64,000 nucleotides of DNA from Achromobacter aegrifaciens (lineage in GTDB: Bacteria > Pseudomonadota > Gammaproteobacteria > Burkholderiales > Burkholderiaceae_B): NCBI RefSeq assembly GCF_902859735.1, contig NZ_CADIJY010000004.1, positions 584,666 to 648,665 of the forward strand, written 5' to 3'. Each line of letters starts with the position of its first letter. The first letter of the stretch is position 1. Both the position numbers and the translations under genes were made by a program. The notes beneath the pieces are model-generated. The model had not been told where the DNA came from. It ran no database searches and was given only the letters and a program-made list of their open reading frames with translations. Shown here piece by piece: positions 51,247-62,695 of the stretch.

Positions 51247-51304
51247 CAGGCGTATCCGGTTGGACTAGGGATGGACTGCGGTTTCGCGGCGCAAGGCCGC
51301 CGGA

Positions 51305-53011
51305 TCAGAACTCGAACATCAGCACCGCCGCGAACATGGTCGAAGCGGTTTTCAGGGACTCGGGCTTTTTCAGCGGCCAGCCAGCAGACAGGTCATAGCT
51401 GGCGTTGACATAGGGCATGGCGAGCCGTCCGCGCAGCCCGGCCACGGCGCCCACCAGCGTGCGGCCGGACAGCGACGCCGCCGATGGACCGCCCACCCGG
51501 CCCACGTCCAGGCCCGTGTACAACTGGTGGCCGGGCACGCGCAGCAGCTTGTCCAGGCCCAGCGACAAGTCGTTGCGCAAGGTCCAGCCGTCCTCGGCGG
51601 CCAGCGTCATCTGGCCGTCGAAACCCCGCACCGCATAGCGGTTGCCGATGGTGAAGTAGTCGGACGGCACGATGGGCGTCTTGGCGTGCTGGATCTGCCA
51701 ATTCAGCTGGTAGGCCAAGGGCTGCTCCGCCAGTTCGAACGGCAGATACAGGCCCGCATTGGCCGAAAGTATGGTGCTGCGGCCGTTCCAATCCGGATCG
51801 CCATAGACGTAGCCCGGCTGGTCGGACAGCCCGGTCAGCGTGCCGCGCACGCCCCCGCCGACGTCCAGCGCGGCGCGGCCCAGATAGTGGCGATGCCCCA
51901 GGTTGAACTCGTAGCCGGTGACGTCGCGCCGCTGCACCTCGATGTCCACGTCGTTGAGCGTGCTGGTGGTGCGCTTGCGCAGCAGCGTCAGCGATGCCGT
52001 GCTCTTGTAGGTGGCGCTGCGATACGGCACCACCGAGACGCCTGCCTGCACCTGCTTGGTCGTGCCGCCGTAGATGATGGGTTCATCGAAGCCGGCCACG
52101 GTCTGGCGGTAGGTGGATTTGCTGGCGCCGGCAAAGAAGGTCCAGTAGCCGAAGGGAATGCTGTAGTTCAGCGAGGCGGCGCGCGTGTTCGACTCGGCGT
52201 CACGCCAGCGCGCATTGCTGTTCCACGACACCGACAGCTGGTCGTACAGGAACAGGGGCGAGTCCAGGGTCAGGCCGGCGTTGACCTGGTACTTGCCGAT
52301 GGCGTCCATGCCGGCGTTGTCGCCGCCGATGTATCCATGCCAGCGCTTGCCGGTGCCGGGACGGATGAGGATGTCGGAATCGCCCAGCTCCGGCCCGGGC
52401 GCGACGTCGATGGACGCATCGGCCTGGCTGCCCAGCCTGCGAATGTTTTCCAGCGCCTGGTCCAGGTCGCGCTGGTTCACTTCGCCGCCCGGCCCCGTGG
52501 GCAAGGCCGTGCGCCACCAGCCGATGGCGCCCTCGCCCTTGACGGCGGATATGCGGCCCGGCAGGTAGCGCAGCGTCAGCGTGCCCGCGGCCAGGGATTG
52601 TTCCGGCACGACCACCCGCGCCGTGACGAGTCCGCGATCGATCAGCAGGCCGATCAGATGTTCCTGCAAGGCCCGCAACCCCAGGCCGCCCACGCAATGG
52701 CCAACGACGGCATCGGCTGCGCGCGCCAGCGATTCAGCGGGCTGCGCTCCGTCCCAGACGACTTCCTTCAGGGCGAAGCAAGGCGTTTCGACCGGCAGGA
52801 CCAGGCCGCCGGCGGTGGGCGCGGCGGGCGACAGCACGTCCGGCCGTTCGGCCGCTCGGGCGCGCTGCGCTCCAAGTTCCTGTTCTTGGCGACGTTCGAT
52901 TTCGGTGGCGCGCACCGCTGCTTCGGGCAGCGGCTGCGCACCGGATCCAGCCGGGAAAAAGCCAGCCGCCAACATGCCCGCGGCCATGCGCAGGCGCCAA
53001 TAGTGATTCAT
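51305..53011 (-). CDS. FhaC/CdiB-type two-partner secretion transporter (Omp85 superfamily)
   Basis: 568 residues, the usual length. A signal peptide (MAAGMLAAGFFPAGSGAQ) is followed by the N-terminal plug helix region and two POTRA domains (PCFALKEVVWDG..., VVVPEQSLAAGTLTLRYLPGRI) and a 16-strand barrel. The conserved barrel-lumen motif VRGFDG sits at about residue 460 and the C-terminus is MFEF, ending in Phe. It lies 58 bases upstream of fhaB on the same strand, so the operon order is transporter, exoprotein, immunity (cdiBAI order as in E. coli). It threads FhaB across the outer membrane. Confidence 0.93.
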   Translation of the reverse strand: MNHYWRLRMAAGMLAAGFFPAGSGAQPLPEAAVRATEIERRQEQELGAQRARAAERPDVLSPAAPTAGGLVLPVETPCFALKEVVWDGAQPAESLARAADAVVGHCVGGLGLRALQEHLIGLLIDRGLVTARVVVPEQSLAAGTLTLRYLPGRISAVKGEGAIGWWRTALPTGPGGEVNQRDLDQALENIRRLGSQADASIDVAPGPELGDSDILIRPGTGKRWHGYIGGDNAGMDAIGKYQVNAGLTLDSPLFLYDQLSVSWNSNARWRDAESNTRAASLNYSIPFGYWTFFAGASKSTYRQTVAGFDEPIIYGGTTKQVQAGVSVVPYRSATYKSTASLTLLRKRTTSTLNDVDIEVQRRDVTGYEFNLGHRHYLGRAALDVGGGVRGTLTGLSDQPGYVYGDPDWNGRSTILSANAGLYLPFELAEQPLAYQLNWQIQHAKTPIVPSDYFTIGNRYAVRGFDGQMTLAAEDGWTLRNDLSLGLDKLLRVPGHQLYTGLDVGRVGGPSAASLSGRTLVGAVAGLRGRLAMPYVNASYDLSAGWPLKKPESLKTASTMFAAVLMFEF

Positions 53012-53242
53012 GCCGGTATGGCGCCTGCGGACGTGCGCGGCGCTCCTTGTTATCTCTGTGTGAAACTAAATGTTTTTCGAGTTTGCCTTAAAACACAATT
53101 AATAACAATAGATATCCGAATGTATAAATTCAAAAATTAGCGTACTTAGTTGAACTTAGCGGATGAAGAACAGGCAATTGGTGCACAAAGACCATAGTTC
53201 CGCACCCCGGAACTATCATCTCTACAGCAAGGACGATTTGAT
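53012..53242. promoter_or_regulatory. Divergent control region of fhaC-fhaB and the winged-helix regulator, with a palindromic candidate operator
   Basis: 231 bases, AT-rich in the half next to fhaC. A perfect inverted repeat ATAGTTCCG (53194-53202) / CGGAACTAT (53208-53216) with a 5-base spacer lies 26 bases before the regulator start. It has the size expected of a winged-helix dimer site. No BvgA-type heptad cluster is obvious. Confidence 0.55.
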
Positions 53243-53968
53243 GTGAAACAAACAGCAAGCGACTCGGAGCCAGCGACCCTGTGGAATCTTTTACGTGGAG
53301 AGGTGCTGCGAATAAATAGGGCGAGTCTGAAAACCGGCGGTAGAGCCTGGGACCAGTTGGTTGAACACGGGTTATCCCCGATACGGGCATATCAACAAAT
53401 CGTCAATAATTCGCCAACGTTTTATCGCCGATCCGTCCCCTTCCCCTCCCAGCCCATGCCTGTATCCGTCCGGGACGCCATTGTTTCCTCCTCCCATCTG
53501 GCCTCTTCAGCCCCCGAGCTTTCCGAGGTCGAATTCGGCCTGATCATCGCCTCGCACGCGTTCAACCGCTGGATGGTGCGCTGCATGGCCTGTGCGGGAC
53601 TGCCAGAGCTGACCTCGCTGGACATCCTGGTGCTCAACCACGTATTCCACCGCGGCCGGGGCAAGAAGCTGGCGGACATCTGCTTCACGCTCAACGTCGA
53701 GGACACCCATCTGGTGAACTACTCGTTGAAGAAACTCGAGCGCCTGGGCGTGGTGCAAAGCGCCAAGACGGGCAAGGAAGTGATCTACACGGCGACCGAC
53801 GCCGGCGCGGCCGCCATCCAGCGCTACGCCGAAGTGCGCGAGCAATGCCTCGTCAAACCCTTCATCGACTCCCCCGCGGCGGACGACGCCAGCCATCAGC
53901 TGGCCAACACTCTGCGCGCCCTCTCGGGCCTGTACGACCAGGCCGCCCGCGCCGCCACCTCCCTGTGA
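53243..53968 (+). CDS. Winged-helix (MarR-like) transcriptional regulator
   Basis: 241 residues from a GTG with AAGGA about nine bases upstream; an ATG at 53456 would give the 170-residue core only. The C-terminal half has a clear winged helix: LTSLDILVLNHVFHRGRGKK, LADICFTLNVEDTHLVNYSL, KKLERLGVVQSAKTGKEVIY. This fits predicted regulators of the COG5631 type. It is divergent from fhaC and just 9 bases upstream of an ABC transporter operon, so it may control the transporter genes, fhaC-fhaB, or itself. Confidence 0.75.
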   Translation: MKQTASDSEPATLWNLLRGEVLRINRASLKTGGRAWDQLVEHGLSPIRAYQQIVNNSPTFYRRSVPFPSQPMPVSVRDAIVSSSHLASSAPELSEVEFGLIIASHAFNRWMVRCMACAGLPELTSLDILVLNHVFHRGRGKKLADICFTLNVEDTHLVNYSLKKLERLGVVQSAKTGKEVIYTATDAGAAAIQRYAEVREQCLVKPFIDSPAADDASHQLANTLRALSGLYDQAARAATSL

Positions 53969-53977
53969 GAATCCACG

Positions 53978-55831
<1,854 letters not shown>

Positions 55832-55886
55832 GCCGCATATCCTTTTTCACGTCGGCCCGTCCGGCTTCCCGTTCCTGGAGTTGAAC

Positions 55887-57419
55887 ATGCTCTCCCTACG
55901 CAAAACCTACACCGCCACCGCCCTGGCTCTGGCGCTGGGCGGCGCGCTGCCCGCAGTCTTCACGAGCGCTCACGCCGCCGGCACGCTCAATGTCGCCATC
56001 AACCAGGACCCGGGCAGCTGGGACCCGATCGACACCTTCGTGACCTTCTGGGGTTCGGTGGGCAGCAATCTGTATGACGGCCTGACCATGCGCGGCGCCG
56101 ACTTGAAGCTGCAGCCGGGGCTGGCCACCAGCTGGGAATACCTGGACGACAACAAGCGCCTGCGCTTCAAGCTGCGCGAAGGCGTCAAGTTCCACAACGG
56201 CGAACCCTTCAACGCCGAAGCCGTGAAGTTCACCTTTGAGCGTCTCTTGGGCGCGGAAGGCGCCAAGGGTCCGCAGAAGTCCAACTACGACTCGATCGGC
56301 GAGATCAAGGTGGTGGACGAATACACCGTGGACTTCATCCTGAAGCAGCCCGATCCGGTCCTGCTGACCAAGCTGGCCGGCTATGGCGCCATGATCGTGC
56401 CGCCCAAGTACATCAAGGAAAAGGGCGAAGACAACTTCAACACCAACCCGGTCGGCACCGGCCCGTTCAAGTTCGAAAGCTACCAGCCCAAGGTCAACGT
56501 GACGCTGGCGCGCAATGACGACTACTGGGGCGGCAAGCCCAAGCTGGACAAGGTGGTCTACCGCTTCATCGGCGAGCCGGGCACGCAAGTCGCCGAGCTG
56601 CAGGCTGGCCGCATCGACGTCGCCACTCTGATCCCGCTGGGCCTGATCGAAACCGTGAAGAAGTCCGGCAACGCCGATGTCATCTCCACCGGCGGCCCGG
56701 TCGCTTTCGCGCTGCGCTACAACACCAAGAGCGGCATCACGCAGAACCGCGACGTGCGCCGCGCGCTGATCATGGCCGTGGACCGCGACGCCATCGTCAA
56801 GCAACTGCTGCTGGGCCAGGCCAAGACCATCGCCAGCTTCCAGGGTCCGCAGTCCTTCGGCTACAACCCCGAGCAGAAGCCCCTGCCCTTCAACCCCGCC
56901 GAAGCCAAGAAGCTGCTGGCCGCCGCCGGCGTGAAGCCTGGCGCCACCGTGCAGATCGACGTCCGCGGCAGCGATTCGAACTTCCGCGAAGTGGCCCAGG
57001 CCGTGTCGGGCTATCTGCAAGGCGTGGGCGTGCGCGCCACGATCAAGCCGTATGAAACCGGCGTGCTGCTCAACGACATCATCCCCGGCGGCAAGACCGG
57101 CGAAATGTGGCAGAACCAGTGGGGCGGCTGGACCTACGACTACGACAACACGGCCTACCTGATGTACCACACGGGCCAGAAGTGGAACCCGTACGACAAC
57201 GACGCCAAGCTCAACGGCATGCTGGAAGCGCAGCGCACGGTCTATGACGTGAAGAAGCGCGAAGCCATGCTGCAGGAGATCGCCGGCTACGTGGCCGACC
57301 AGGCGCTGGAAATGCCGCTGTACAGCCTGAACACGATCGTCGGGGTGAACAAGCGCGTGAAGGATCTGGAGGTTCCGGGCGACATCCGCTTCCGGTTCCT
57401 GAACGCCTCTGTGGACTGA
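55887..57419 (+). CDS. ABC transporter peptide-binding protein (SBP_bac_5)
   Basis: About 510 residues from the ATG at 55887, which has GGAG seven bases upstream and gives a proper signal peptide (YTATALALALGGALPAVFTS then AHA/AGT). The mature protein shows the family 5 extracellular-binding signature: DPIDTFVTFWGSVGSNLYDG, LRFKLREGVKFHNGEPFNAE, NPVGTGPFKFESYQPK and AEMWQNQWGGWTYDYDN-like lobe segments. It binds a peptide or related ligand in the periplasm for the neighbouring permeases. Confidence 0.92.
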   Translation: MLSLRKTYTATALALALGGALPAVFTSAHAAGTLNVAINQDPGSWDPIDTFVTFWGSVGSNLYDGLTMRGADLKLQPGLATSWEYLDDNKRLRFKLREGVKFHNGEPFNAEAVKFTFERLLGAEGAKGPQKSNYDSIGEIKVVDEYTVDFILKQPDPVLLTKLAGYGAMIVPPKYIKEKGEDNFNTNPVGTGPFKFESYQPKVNVTLARNDDYWGGKPKLDKVVYRFIGEPGTQVAELQAGRIDVATLIPLGLIETVKKSGNADVISTGGPVAFALRYNTKSGITQNRDVRRALIMAVDRDAIVKQLLLGQAKTIASFQGPQSFGYNPEQKPLPFNPAEAKKLLAAAGVKPGATVQIDVRGSDSNFREVAQAVSGYLQGVGVRATIKPYETGVLLNDIIPGGKTGEMWQNQWGGWTYDYDNTAYLMYHTGQKWNPYDNDAKLNGMLEAQRTVYDVKKREAMLQEIAGYVADQALEMPLYSLNTIVGVNKRVKDLEVPGDIRFRFLNASVD

Positions 57420-57627
57420 CGCCCCCCCCGAAGCGCTGCGCGCTTCCCCCCAGGGGGCATGCCTGCGGACCGGCAAAGCCGGCTCCGCGGCATCCCGCTT
57501 GGGGAGGACCGGTTGCTATTGGCGTGATGACGCTATGAACAACCGGCACTTTTTTGGAATGCTTTTGGCGCTGCCTTGAGGCATTAACCTTACCGACCCG
57601 TTCCGGCGCAAGCCGGGACGGCGATTT
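57420..57627. repeat. Intergenic repeat between binding protein and permease genes
   Basis: The run CCCCCCCCGAAGCGCTGCGC followed by a GCGCTTCCCCCCAGGGGG arm forms a strong hairpin of the type scattered in Alcaligenaceae intergenic spaces. A second GCCGGC/GCCGGC hairpin follows. It may attenuate the operon after the abundant binding protein. Confidence 0.6.
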
Positions 57628-58551
57628 ATGACCGGATTTCTCATCAAACGCGTGTTGCAGGCCGTCTTCGTGATTGTCGCGGTGACACTGCTTGTCTCCT
57701 ATGCCGTGCGCCTGACCGGCGATCCTGCGCTGATGCTCAGCCAGGGCTCGGGCAGCGTCACCGAGCAGGACCTGGCCAATATCCGCCAGGCGCTGGGGCT
57801 GAACCGTCCCTTCTACGAGCAGTACCTGTCCTATATGCAGGGGCTGCTGCATGGCGATTTCGGCCGCAGCTTCATGGGTGGCACGTCGGTCGCCAAGCTG
57901 ATCGGCGATGCGTTGCCCGCCACGCTGATGCTGGCGTTCACCTCGCTGCTGGCGTCGATCCTGATCTCGCTGCCGCTGGGCATCCAGGCCGCGATCAAGC
58001 GCGGCAAGACCACGGACCAGGCGATTCGCATCCTGTCGCTGGTGGGGCTGTCCTTTCCCAATTTCTGGCTGGCGCTGATGCTGGTGCTGCTGCTGTCGAT
58101 CACCTTCCCGCTGTTGCCGCCGTCCGGCTGGAGCGGGCCGGCCAGCCTGGTGCTGCCGTCGCTGACGATGGCCATCATCCTCAGCGCCACCAATATCCGC
58201 CTGGTGCGCACCACCATGCTGGAAACGCTGTCGGCGCAATACATCATGGTGGCGCGCAGCAAGGGCCTGAAGGAACGCGTGGTGCTGTACAAGCACGCGC
58301 TGCGCAACTGCGCGATTCCGCTCATCACCTACCTGGGCCTGCAGTTCGGCGGCCTGATCGGCGGCATCGTGGTCATTGAAATGGTCTTCAACTGGCCCGG
58401 CCTGGGCACGCTGGCGTTCGACGCCATCTCCGGCCGCGACTACCCGGTGCTGCAGGGCACGGTCACCGTGCTGGCCTCCGTCATCGTCCTGGTCAACCTG
58501 ATCGTCGACATCGCCTACGGCATCGTCGACCCCCGCATCCGCACGCGCTGA
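57628..58551 (+). CDS. Dipeptide-type ABC transporter permease (DppB-like)
   Basis: 307 residues, six membrane spans, with the N-terminal signature MTGFLIKRVLQAVFVIVAVT, a GSVTEQDLANIRQALGLNRP loop, and the EAA loop LVRTTMLETLSAQYIMVARS KGLKERVVLYKHALRN that contacts the ATPase. It begins 208 bases after the binding-protein gene and pairs with the next permease. Confidence 0.92.
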   Translation: MTGFLIKRVLQAVFVIVAVTLLVSYAVRLTGDPALMLSQGSGSVTEQDLANIRQALGLNRPFYEQYLSYMQGLLHGDFGRSFMGGTSVAKLIGDALPATLMLAFTSLLASILISLPLGIQAAIKRGKTTDQAIRILSLVGLSFPNFWLALMLVLLLSITFPLLPPSGWSGPASLVLPSLTMAIILSATNIRLVRTTMLETLSAQYIMVARSKGLKERVVLYKHALRNCAIPLITYLGLQFGGLIGGIVVIEMVFNWPGLGTLAFDAISGRDYPVLQGTVTVLASVIVLVNLIVDIAYGIVDPRIRTR

Positions 58552-58556
58552 GCCTT

Positions 58557-59426
58557 ATGCAGACTACTACCCCCACCGCCGCCGCTGCCAAGGCGGCCAA
58601 GCCCCGCAGCCGCTACCGCTCGCTGGAATTCGTGCTGGGCGCGCTGCTGACTGGCACCATGATCGTGCTGGTGCTGACCTCCGGCTGGCTGTTTCCCGAC
58701 GGCGGCGAAGCCATGGACCTGGCCGCCCGCTTGATGGCTCCCTTTACCTCTGCGGCCCACCCCTTCGGCACCGACCCGCTGGGCCGCGACGTGCTGGCCC
58801 GCGTCATCGTCGGCGGCAAGATCTCGCTGACGGTGGGCTTCGCCTCGGTCGTCGGCGGCGCGCTGCTGGGCATCGTCATGGGCCTGATCGCCGGCTACTA
58901 CCGCGGCTTCTGGGACATGATCGTCATGCGCTTTGCCGACGTGCAGCTGGCGCTGCCGTTCATCCTGGTGGCCATCACCTTCATCGCCATCCTGGGCGGC
59001 GGGCTGTTCAACGTCATCTTCTTCATGATCGTGTCGCAGTGGGTGCAATACGCGCGCCTGGTGCGCGCCCAGGTCCTGGCCCTGCGCGAGCGTGAGTTCG
59101 TGCTGGCCGCCCGCGCCTTCGGCGTGCGCGACCTGGCCATGATCCGCCACCACATCGTGCCCAATCTGCTGGGTCCGCTGGTCATCCTGATGACGCTGAA
59201 CGTCGCCAACAACATCCTGCTGGAAAGCAGCCTGACCTTCCTGGGCCTGGGCGTGGACCCCATGATCCCGAGCTGGGGCGGTATGCTTGCCGACGGCCGC
59301 ACGTATATGCAGACGGCCTGGTGGGTCAGCGTCTTCCCGGGCCTGGCCATCATGCTGACGGTGCTGGGCCTGAACCTGCTGGGCGACTGGCTGCGCGACC
59401 GCCTGGATCCGACCGGCAAGGTCTGA
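58557..59426 (+). CDS. Dipeptide-type ABC transporter permease (DppC-like)
   Basis: 289 residues with the OppC/DppC plan: HPFGTDPLGRDVLARVIVGG near the start, LGIVMGLIAGYYRGFWDMIV, and the EAA loop VQYARLVRAQVLALREREFV LAARAFGVRDLAMIRHHIVP. It starts six bases after the DppB-like gene and forms the second half of the channel. Confidence 0.92.
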   Translation: MQTTTPTAAAAKAAKPRSRYRSLEFVLGALLTGTMIVLVLTSGWLFPDGGEAMDLAARLMAPFTSAAHPFGTDPLGRDVLARVIVGGKISLTVGFASVVGGALLGIVMGLIAGYYRGFWDMIVMRFADVQLALPFILVAITFIAILGGGLFNVIFFMIVSQWVQYARLVRAQVLALREREFVLAARAFGVRDLAMIRHHIVPNLLGPLVILMTLNVANNILLESSLTFLGLGVDPMIPSWGGMLADGRTYMQTAWWVSVFPGLAIMLTVLGLNLLGDWLRDRLDPTGKV

Positions 59427-59460
59427 AGCCGCCCCGGTCCGCCTGAAAGGAATATCGAGT

Positions 59461-61200
59461 ATGTCTTTGCTGGAAAAAACATTCGACCGCACGCTGGACG
59501 CCTGGACCCACGCCTACATGGCGCCGGCCTGGCGCGGCGCGGTCGTGGAAGGCTGGCTGTTCGAAGGCGTGGAAGCGCGCCGCGCGGCCCAGGAACGCCT
59601 GGCGCAAGCCGGCGTCACGGCGCGCTTTCGCAGCGCCTACAAGCCGCTGCTGCACTACTTCCTGGAAGAGGTCGAGCGCGAAGGGCTGGCGTCCGTCGTG
59701 GTGCGCTATCCGCTGCACGAACATGCACAGGCCAAGCGCTTCACGCTGGAAGCCTATCCGCTCATCGCGCTGCTGCAAGGCGTGGACGTCGCCATGCAGC
59801 CCGGCGCCGATGACCTGCACTATGACGTCAGCCTGCGCTACGCCGATGGCCGCGAGCTCGATACCCGCGTCTATGCGCCCAACCAGCTCGGGTACGCCCA
59901 GGACGGCACGCCCGAACTGTCGCCCACCGGCTGGCTGCGCGTGCGCGACGCCGAAGGCGCGCTTCAGACCGATGCCGCCCAGGCCACCGAATACCAGCAG
60001 GCGTTCCGCGCCATCTTGGACACGGTGCGCAACCATGCCTGGGGCGCGCACGAGCCCTATTTCGAACGCCTGGAAATCCGCGTGGATCTGCCGGGCATCG
60101 ACTTCGCCCTGCCGGTGGACGAGGAAATCGTCAGCACCTTCGAGGCGCTGCACGAAGACATCTATTTTTCGCTACTGGAACACTTCCAGAAACACTCGGG
60201 CCGCCCGTCCGGCGACCGCGGCCTGCAACCCGGCCAGATCATTCCCGACATCCGTCGCCACGACGGCGCGGCGCGCGTGCAGATCTCGCTGGAGCATTTC
60301 GGCGCCCTGGCGCCCGTTGCGCCCGCGCCACTCGATGCGCCGCTGGCCCAGGTCCGCGAACCGCTGTCGGCCGGCCAGATCGCCAGCTGCATGGCGGCGT
60401 TCGGCGGCGATACCTTCCAGGCCGTATCGCGCCAGGGTCGTCCGGTGCTGGGCACCTACCTGCGCGGCCCCGGCCCCGCGGTCTTCATCTCGGGTGCGCA
60501 GCACGCCAATGAAACTTCCGGCGTGGTCGGCGCCCTGCGCGCCGCGCAGACGCTGGCCGAGCGCGGCGATGCGCACTTCGCCTTGATCGCCGCGGAAAAT
60601 CCGGACGGCTACGCGCTGTTCAACCGCCTGCGCGCGCACCATCCGCGCCACATGCTGCATGCCTCGCGCTACAGCGCGCTGGGCGACGACATCGCCTACC
60701 GCGAGCGCGCTCCGTTCTTCGAACGCGAAGGCCGCCACCAGGCGCATGCGATCAGCGGCGCGCAGCTACACATCAACCTGCACGGCTATCCCGCCCATGA
60801 ATGGACCCGGCCGCTATCCGGCTACCTGCCGCGCCATTTCGAACTGTGGACCATCCCCAAGGGCTTCTTCCTGGTGCTGCGCCATCATCCGGGCTGGGGC
60901 GACCGCGCCCGCCGCCTGATCGAAGGCGTTACCGCCCGGCTGGCCCGCAATGTTCCCGGCCTGGTCGAGTTCAATGCGCGGCAACTTGAACTATTCCAGG
61001 CGCACGCGCTCGAAACCGGATTCGACGTGCTGAACGGCATCCCGGTGCAGATCAGCGAAAGCGACCGCGAGGACCTGCCCATGGCGTTGATTTCCGAGTT
61101 TCCGGATGAAACCGTCTACGGCGAGCGCTTCGTTTTCGCGCATACTGTGCAGATGGAAACCGTCCTGGCGGCGACCGAGCTCTACCGCGCAGGGCTCTAG
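59461..61200 (+). CDS. M14 family zinc carboxypeptidase-like protein
   Basis: 579 residues. The catalytic part lies in the second half: the zinc ligands in FISGAQHANETSGV (about His348 and Glu351) and a downstream histidine in LHINLHGYPAHEW, with GFD/E-rich substrate-pocket segments after it. The first about 300 residues are family-specific. No signal peptide is visible, so it probably acts in the cytoplasm on peptides or amides brought in by the transporter encoded just upstream. The coupling of importer and peptidase is clear from the 34-base gap. Confidence 0.8.
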   Translation: MSLLEKTFDRTLDAWTHAYMAPAWRGAVVEGWLFEGVEARRAAQERLAQAGVTARFRSAYKPLLHYFLEEVEREGLASVVVRYPLHEHAQAKRFTLEAYPLIALLQGVDVAMQPGADDLHYDVSLRYADGRELDTRVYAPNQLGYAQDGTPELSPTGWLRVRDAEGALQTDAAQATEYQQAFRAILDTVRNHAWGAHEPYFERLEIRVDLPGIDFALPVDEEIVSTFEALHEDIYFSLLEHFQKHSGRPSGDRGLQPGQIIPDIRRHDGAARVQISLEHFGALAPVAPAPLDAPLAQVREPLSAGQIASCMAAFGGDTFQAVSRQGRPVLGTYLRGPGPAVFISGAQHANETSGVVGALRAAQTLAERGDAHFALIAAENPDGYALFNRLRAHHPRHMLHASRYSALGDDIAYRERAPFFEREGRHQAHAISGAQLHINLHGYPAHEWTRPLSGYLPRHFELWTIPKGFFLVLRHHPGWGDRARRLIEGVTARLARNVPGLVEFNARQLELFQAHALETGFDVLNGIPVQISESDREDLPMALISEFPDETVYGERFVFAHTVQMETVLAATELYRAGL

Positions 61201-61263
61201 CGGCAAAAAGACCGGCGTAGCCAAGGACCGCGCCGGCACCCGACCTGTAAAACCATTAGAAAA

Positions 61264-61701
61264 ATGAATATCCGAGAACGCAACCACGGCGATGACCTGG
61301 CCCTGGTGGACATCTGGCTCCGTTCGGTACGCGCCACCCACACGTTCCTGACGGAAAAGGAAATCCAGGCCATGTACCCGCAGGTGCTCAATACCGACCT
61401 GCCTTCGGTGCGGGTCTGGGTCTGTGAGGACGATGCCGGCGAAGTCGCTGGCTTCATGGGCCTGAACGGCAACAAGGTCCAGATGCTGTTCGTGGATGCC
61501 AACAAGCGCGGCAAGGGAGCTGGCCGGCGCCTGCTGAACTTCGCGCGCTCGCTGCACGGCACCCTGGTGGTGGACGTCAACGAACAAAATCCCCAGGCCC
61601 ACGGCTTCTACAAGCACTACGGGTTCGAGGACGTGGGCCGCTCGGAGCACGACGACGCGGGTCGCCCTCGTCCCATCATCCACATGAAGCTGGCGGGCTG
61701 A
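61264..61701 (+). CDS. GNAT family N-acetyltransferase (YjaB-like)
   Basis: 145 residues with the GNAT fold: IRERNHGDDLALVDIWLRSV at the start, the acetyl-CoA motif VDANKRGKGAGRRLLNFARS (RGKGAG pyrophosphate loop), and NEQNPQAHGFYKHYGFEDVG. The length and HTFLTEKEIQAM segment resemble YjaB. It follows the M14 gene by 63 bases and may share its transcript. The substrate is unknown. Confidence 0.88.
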   Translation: MNIRERNHGDDLALVDIWLRSVRATHTFLTEKEIQAMYPQVLNTDLPSVRVWVCEDDAGEVAGFMGLNGNKVQMLFVDANKRGKGAGRRLLNFARSLHGTLVVDVNEQNPQAHGFYKHYGFEDVGRSEHDDAGRPRPIIHMKLAG

Positions 61702-61724
61702 CGCCTGCCCGCCCCGCCAGGCGC

Positions 61725-61910
61725 CTAGCCTTTGGATTGCTCCGGATGCCTGGCCCGCCAGGCTTTCAGCGCTTCCCGGTAATCGTCCATGGCTTCGTTG
61801 TAGGTGTCATAGACACAGGGGATGCAGCCGCTGTTGCAACACTCTTCGGGTTCGGGCGCGACGGGCGGAACGGGTTGCGGGTCGTCGTCGGGGATCTGCT
61901 TGGTGCTCAT
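61725..61910 (-). CDS. Oxidoreductase-like domain protein
   Basis: 61 residues ending in the short pattern CCNSGCIPCVYDTYNEAMDD YREALKAWRAR, the oxidoreductase-like domain (Cys-rich, CCxxGCxPCVxDxY). The first half is Pro/Glu-rich. The role is unknown. It lies ten bases downstream of the second GNAT gene on the same strand, likely one unit. Confidence 0.82.
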   Translation of the reverse strand: MSTKQIPDDDPQPVPPVAPEPEECCNSGCIPCVYDTYNEAMDDYREALKAWRARHPEQSKG

Positions 61911-61919
61911 ACCCGAATC

Positions 61920-62492
61920 TTAGCGCCGATGCCCTGCGCCAGCCGCCGCGTCCGCCTCTGGCAGCGGCCATTCGGCGCGGCGGATTTCGTAGCGACGCTT
62001 GCCAGCGCCGCCCGCTCCCGCGCCGCCGATCTGGCGCATGCCGCATTTTTCCAGCACCCGGCAGGACGCGGCATTCTCTTCCAGCGCCACGGCCGACAGC
62101 GCCTCGACCGGCAAGCGCCCGAATCCCAACGACAGCAGCGCCTGGGCGATTTCGGTGGCATATCCCATGCCCCAGCTCGCGGGGAGGAAGGCATAGGCGA
62201 CCTCGACCTCGTCGCAGCCCCGCGACTGGGTGCGCTTCAAGCCCGCGCGGCCCGCCAGCGCGCCGCTGGCGCGGTCGGCCAGCACATACATGCCGTAGCC
62301 CAGCTCGGCCCAATGCTCGACGTTCTGCAACAGATAGCGGCGGCTGGCCGAGTCCGTCCGGGTGCCGCCCATGGTGGCCATGAGGCGCTCGTCCGCATGC
62401 ATCGCGGCAATGAAGGAAAAATCAGTTTCGTCCATGCGCCGGGCTTGCAGCCGGGCGGTCTGGAAAGTGTCGGGGAGCAGTGCGGCGGACAT
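61920..62492 (-). CDS. GNAT family N-acetyltransferase (RimJ/RimL-like)
   Basis: 190 residues: FQTARLQARRMDETDFSFIA, then the WAELGYGMYVLADRASGALA strand pair, VEVAYAFLPASWGMGYATEI (acetyl-CoA loop region) and VALEENAASCRVLEKCGMRQ, all typical of the acetyltransferase_3 group. The substrate is unknown. It is transcribed with the small oxidoreductase-like gene. Confidence 0.88.
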   Translation of the reverse strand: MSAALLPDTFQTARLQARRMDETDFSFIAAMHADERLMATMGGTRTDSASRRYLLQNVEHWAELGYGMYVLADRASGALAGRAGLKRTQSRGCDEVEVAYAFLPASWGMGYATEIAQALLSLGFGRLPVEALSAVALEENAASCRVLEKCGMRQIGGAGAGGAGKRRYEIRRAEWPLPEADAAAGAGHRR

Positions 62493-62695
62493 GGCGGGCG
62501 GAAGGAATGGCGTGACGGAAATGATACCGGCGGACGGCCCGCCGGCCCATCGTCCAACGGACGAATCCCCCGGGCCGAGGCCGGCCCCGGGGCGTGGCTT
62601 TCAACTGCGGTGCACGTCCGCGAACGCGATGCTCTCGTACTGGTCCGCCAGGGCCGCGGCGTTTTCACCGTAGCCCTGCGTGCCGGAAGCCCCTG

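Noticed and set aside
35552-53011. A Burkholderia-type bcpAIOB locus
   Set aside because: The order here is transporter, exoprotein, immunity with fhaC upstream of fhaB, which is the E. coli-type cdiBAI order. The lipoprotein genes lie in orphan cassettes, not between immunity and transporter.
55896-57476. A 526-codon frame antisense to the peptide-binding protein gene
   Set aside because: Shadow frame of a GC-rich gene. The plus-strand product is an unmistakable SBP_bac_5 protein.
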